Assembly: GCA_902767355.1 (NCBI GenBank)
Contig: CACXHG010000033.1
Coordinates: 1 to 7,662, forward strand
DNA length: 7,662 nt
Reading direction: 5' to 3'
Source: an uncultured Bacteroidia bacterium
GTDB lineage: Bacteria > Bacteroidota > Bacteroidia > Bacteroidales > UBA932
The notes below the pieces were generated by a model. It saw only the letters and a program-made list of their open reading frames with translations. It was not told where the DNA came from and searched no databases. How positions within the stretch are numbered: position 1 is the stretch's first letter; each line of letters opens with the position of its first letter. Made by a program: the position numbers and the translations under genes. Shown piece by piece: positions 6,424 to 7,662 of the stretch.

Positions 6424-7620
6424 ATGACTACTTTCTTAAACGACATCAACGGGCGCTATGCCGCCGAAAAAAGAACTATCCTGAACCTCTGCGTCAAGGG
6501 ATCCGGCTTTTCGCTGGCCGACCTGGCTAAAGAACTCGACACCAGCATCCCCAAAATCTCCCGTATAGTGGGCGAACTTGTGGATATGGGTTATCTTGCG
6601 GATCTGGGCAAGCAGGAGTCGGCCACCGGCAGGCGGCCCAGCATATACGGGCTCAACCCGGGTGCGGGCTATTTCGTGGGCATCGACGTGGGACAGGACA
6701 GCATTTCCGTGGCCGTCACGGATTTCCCCGGGCGGGCGATATATTTCGAACACGACATCCCCTATAAGCTTCAGAACACCGAAGCCTCGGTGCTCGGCCT
6801 CTGCGAAACGGTCACGAACACCCTCAAGAAGGCCAAGGTGGACCGCTCCATTGTCCGCTCCTACGGCGTCAACCTGACCGGGCGCGTCAATCACGAGACC
6901 GGCTACAGCTACTCCTATTTCATCAGCGAAGAGAAACCCATCCGCAGCATCCTGGAAAAGGGCTTCGGGAAAACCGTTTCGGTAGAAAACGACTCCCACG
7001 GCATGGCCTACGGCGAGTATATGAGCGGCATCGCCGGCGACGCCGGCAACATCCTGTTCCTCAATGTGGGCTGGGGCCTTGGCATGGGCATGGTGATGAA
7101 CGGCGAACTCTTCTACGGCAAGTCCGGTTTCTCCGGAGAGGTGGGACACTTCCCTATGCTGGACAACAACCAGATATGCCGCTGCGGCAAAATCGGCTGC
7201 CTGGAGACAGGCGCCTCCGGCATGGCGCTGCACCGGCTTGTCTGCGAAAAGATCAAGGACGGCCAGCCTTCGCTGCTCACCGAGAAATACAAGAAATCGG
7301 GCGACCTGAGCCTCAACGACATTCTGGACGCCGTCCAGAAAGAAGACGTGACGGCGATAGAGTGCATAGAGGAGATCGGCGCCACCCTGGGCCGCGCGGT
7401 GGCCGGACTGATAAATATTTTCAACCCGGACATGGTCATCATCGGCGGCCGGCTGTCCGTGACCGAACGCTATCTTATGCCACCCCTCAAGATCGCCGTG
7501 AACAAGCTGTCGCTCAACATGGTGAACAACGACACCGTGATCAAGGCCTCCCGCCTGGGGCGCAACGCGGGCGCCATCGGCGCCAGCCTGCTGGCAAAAA
7601 GCAGAATGTTAAACAATTAG
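6424..7620 (+). CDS. ROK-family (NagC/XylR-type) transcriptional regulator
   Basis: A 398 aa protein from the ATG at 6424; the frame could extend to a TTG at 6406, but that lies inside the predicted -7 box. Residues about 15-65 form a winged helix-turn-helix (F-S-L-A-D-L-A-K-E-L-D-T-S-I-P-K-I-S-R-I), so it binds DNA. The rest is a ROK sugar-binding fold: GIDVG (86-90), VEND (187-190), G-W-G-L-G-M-G (216-222), S-G-E-V-G-H (237-242), the zinc-binding C-R-C-G-K-I-G-C-L-E (252-261, with His242, Cys252, Cys254 and Cys259), and I-F-N-P-D-M-V-I-I-G-G (332-342). The fused HTH and the altered phosphate loop (GWG for the kinase GTG) indicate a regulator rather than a sugar kinase. ROK regulators are usually repressors released by a cytoplasmic sugar or sugar phosphate. 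It is divergent from the epimerase-susC-susD operon, with palindromes between the two, so it probably controls that operon and perhaps itself. The effector is unknown; an amino sugar is the natural guess from the epimerase. Confidence 0.95.
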   Translation: MTTFLNDINGRYAAEKRTILNLCVKGSGFSLADLAKELDTSIPKISRIVGELVDMGYLADLGKQESATGRRPSIYGLNPGAGYFVGIDVGQDSISVAVTDFPGRAIYFEHDIPYKLQNTEASVLGLCETVTNTLKKAKVDRSIVRSYGVNLTGRVNHETGYSYSYFISEEKPIRSILEKGFGKTVSVENDSHGMAYGEYMSGIAGDAGNILFLNVGWGLGMGMVMNGELFYGKSGFSGEVGHFPMLDNNQICRCGKIGCLETGASGMALHRLVCEKIKDGQPSLLTEKYKKSGDLSLNDILDAVQKEDVTAIECIEEIGATLGRAVAGLINIFNPDMVIIGGRLSVTERYLMPPLKIAVNKLSLNMVNNDTVIKASRLGRNAGAIGASLLAKSRMLNN

Positions 7621-7629
7621 ACACCATAT

Positions 7630-7662
7630 ATGGAAAACAGACGTTCTTTTCTGAAAAAAAGC
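7630..7662 (+). CDS. Partial gene with twin-arginine (Tat) signal start
   Basis: Only the first 11 codons are present: MENRRSFLKKS, running off the right edge. N-R-R-S-F-L-K-K matches the Tat export motif (S/T-R-R-x-F-L-K) with Asn in the first position. The ATG is 9 bp after the ROK stop on the same strand, so the gene is probably co-transcribed with the regulator. In Bacteroidales this kind of start is common on exported Gfo/Idh/MocA-type oxidoreductases and on some glycoside hydrolases and other periplasmic enzymes; which of these it is cannot be decided from 11 residues. Confidence 0.7.
   Translation, partial: MENRRSFLKKS

Noticed and set aside
6436..7233. A 265-codon minus-strand frame opposite the ROK gene
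   Set aside because: In register with the ROK codons and explained by avoidance of TTA, CTA and TCA; the ROK translation has full family motifs.
1..7662. CRISPR array, tRNA/rRNA genes, insertion sequences, integrase sites
   Set aside because: No regularly spaced repeats, no cloverleaf-like or rRNA-like stretches and no transposase motifs were seen; coding density is nearly complete outside 6245-6423.

Overview
The window looks like a GC-rich member of the Bacteroidales. The evidence is an adjacent SusC/SusD outer-membrane pair, tightly packed lipoprotein genes, little Shine-Dalgarno signal before the starts, and promoters of the Bacteroides type (TTTG/TTG, about 20 bp, then TAnnTTTG). The coding DNA is richer in GC than classical Bacteroides, which would suit an Alistipes-like or uncultured Bacteroidales lineage. 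That placement is inference.

Layout. Reading leftward from about 6300, the minus strand holds a compact four-gene operon. The order is an N-acylglucosamine 2-epimerase (AGE/RENBP) family enzyme (5057-6244), a SusC-like TonB-dependent transporter (1855-5043), a SusD-like binding lipoprotein (195-1841), and the first 64 codons of another lipoprotein running off the left edge (1-192). The intergenic gaps are 13, 13 and 2 bp. On the plus strand, a divergent ROK-family transcriptional regulator (start chosen at 6424, end 7620) is followed after 9 bp by the first 11 codons of a gene with a twin-arginine (Tat) export motif, cut by the right edge.

The intergenic region (6245-6423) is the regulatory hub. 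It is AT-rich and holds two divergent Bacteroides-type promoters and three inverted repeats. One repeat covers the -33 box of the operon promoter, one lies immediately upstream of that box, and the third lies between the two promoters.

How the parts may work together. SusC/SusD (with the third lipoprotein) would capture and import a glycan or sugar across the outer membrane. The cytoplasmic epimerase would convert a released sugar, and the ROK protein would sense a cytoplasmic sugar and control both promoters. The epimerase resembles the RENBP (GlcNAc/ManNAc 2-epimerase) branch more than the cellobiose epimerase branch. Amino-sugar or sialic acid (ManNAc) use is therefore the best hypothesis, but no sialidase, aldolase, kinase or inner-membrane transporter is inside the window to confirm it. 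I found no RNA genes, mobile elements, CRISPR arrays or convincing terminators. The parts are individually known families; the distinctive points are the gene order (epimerase first), the ROK control of a Sus-type operon and the nested operator-like repeats.
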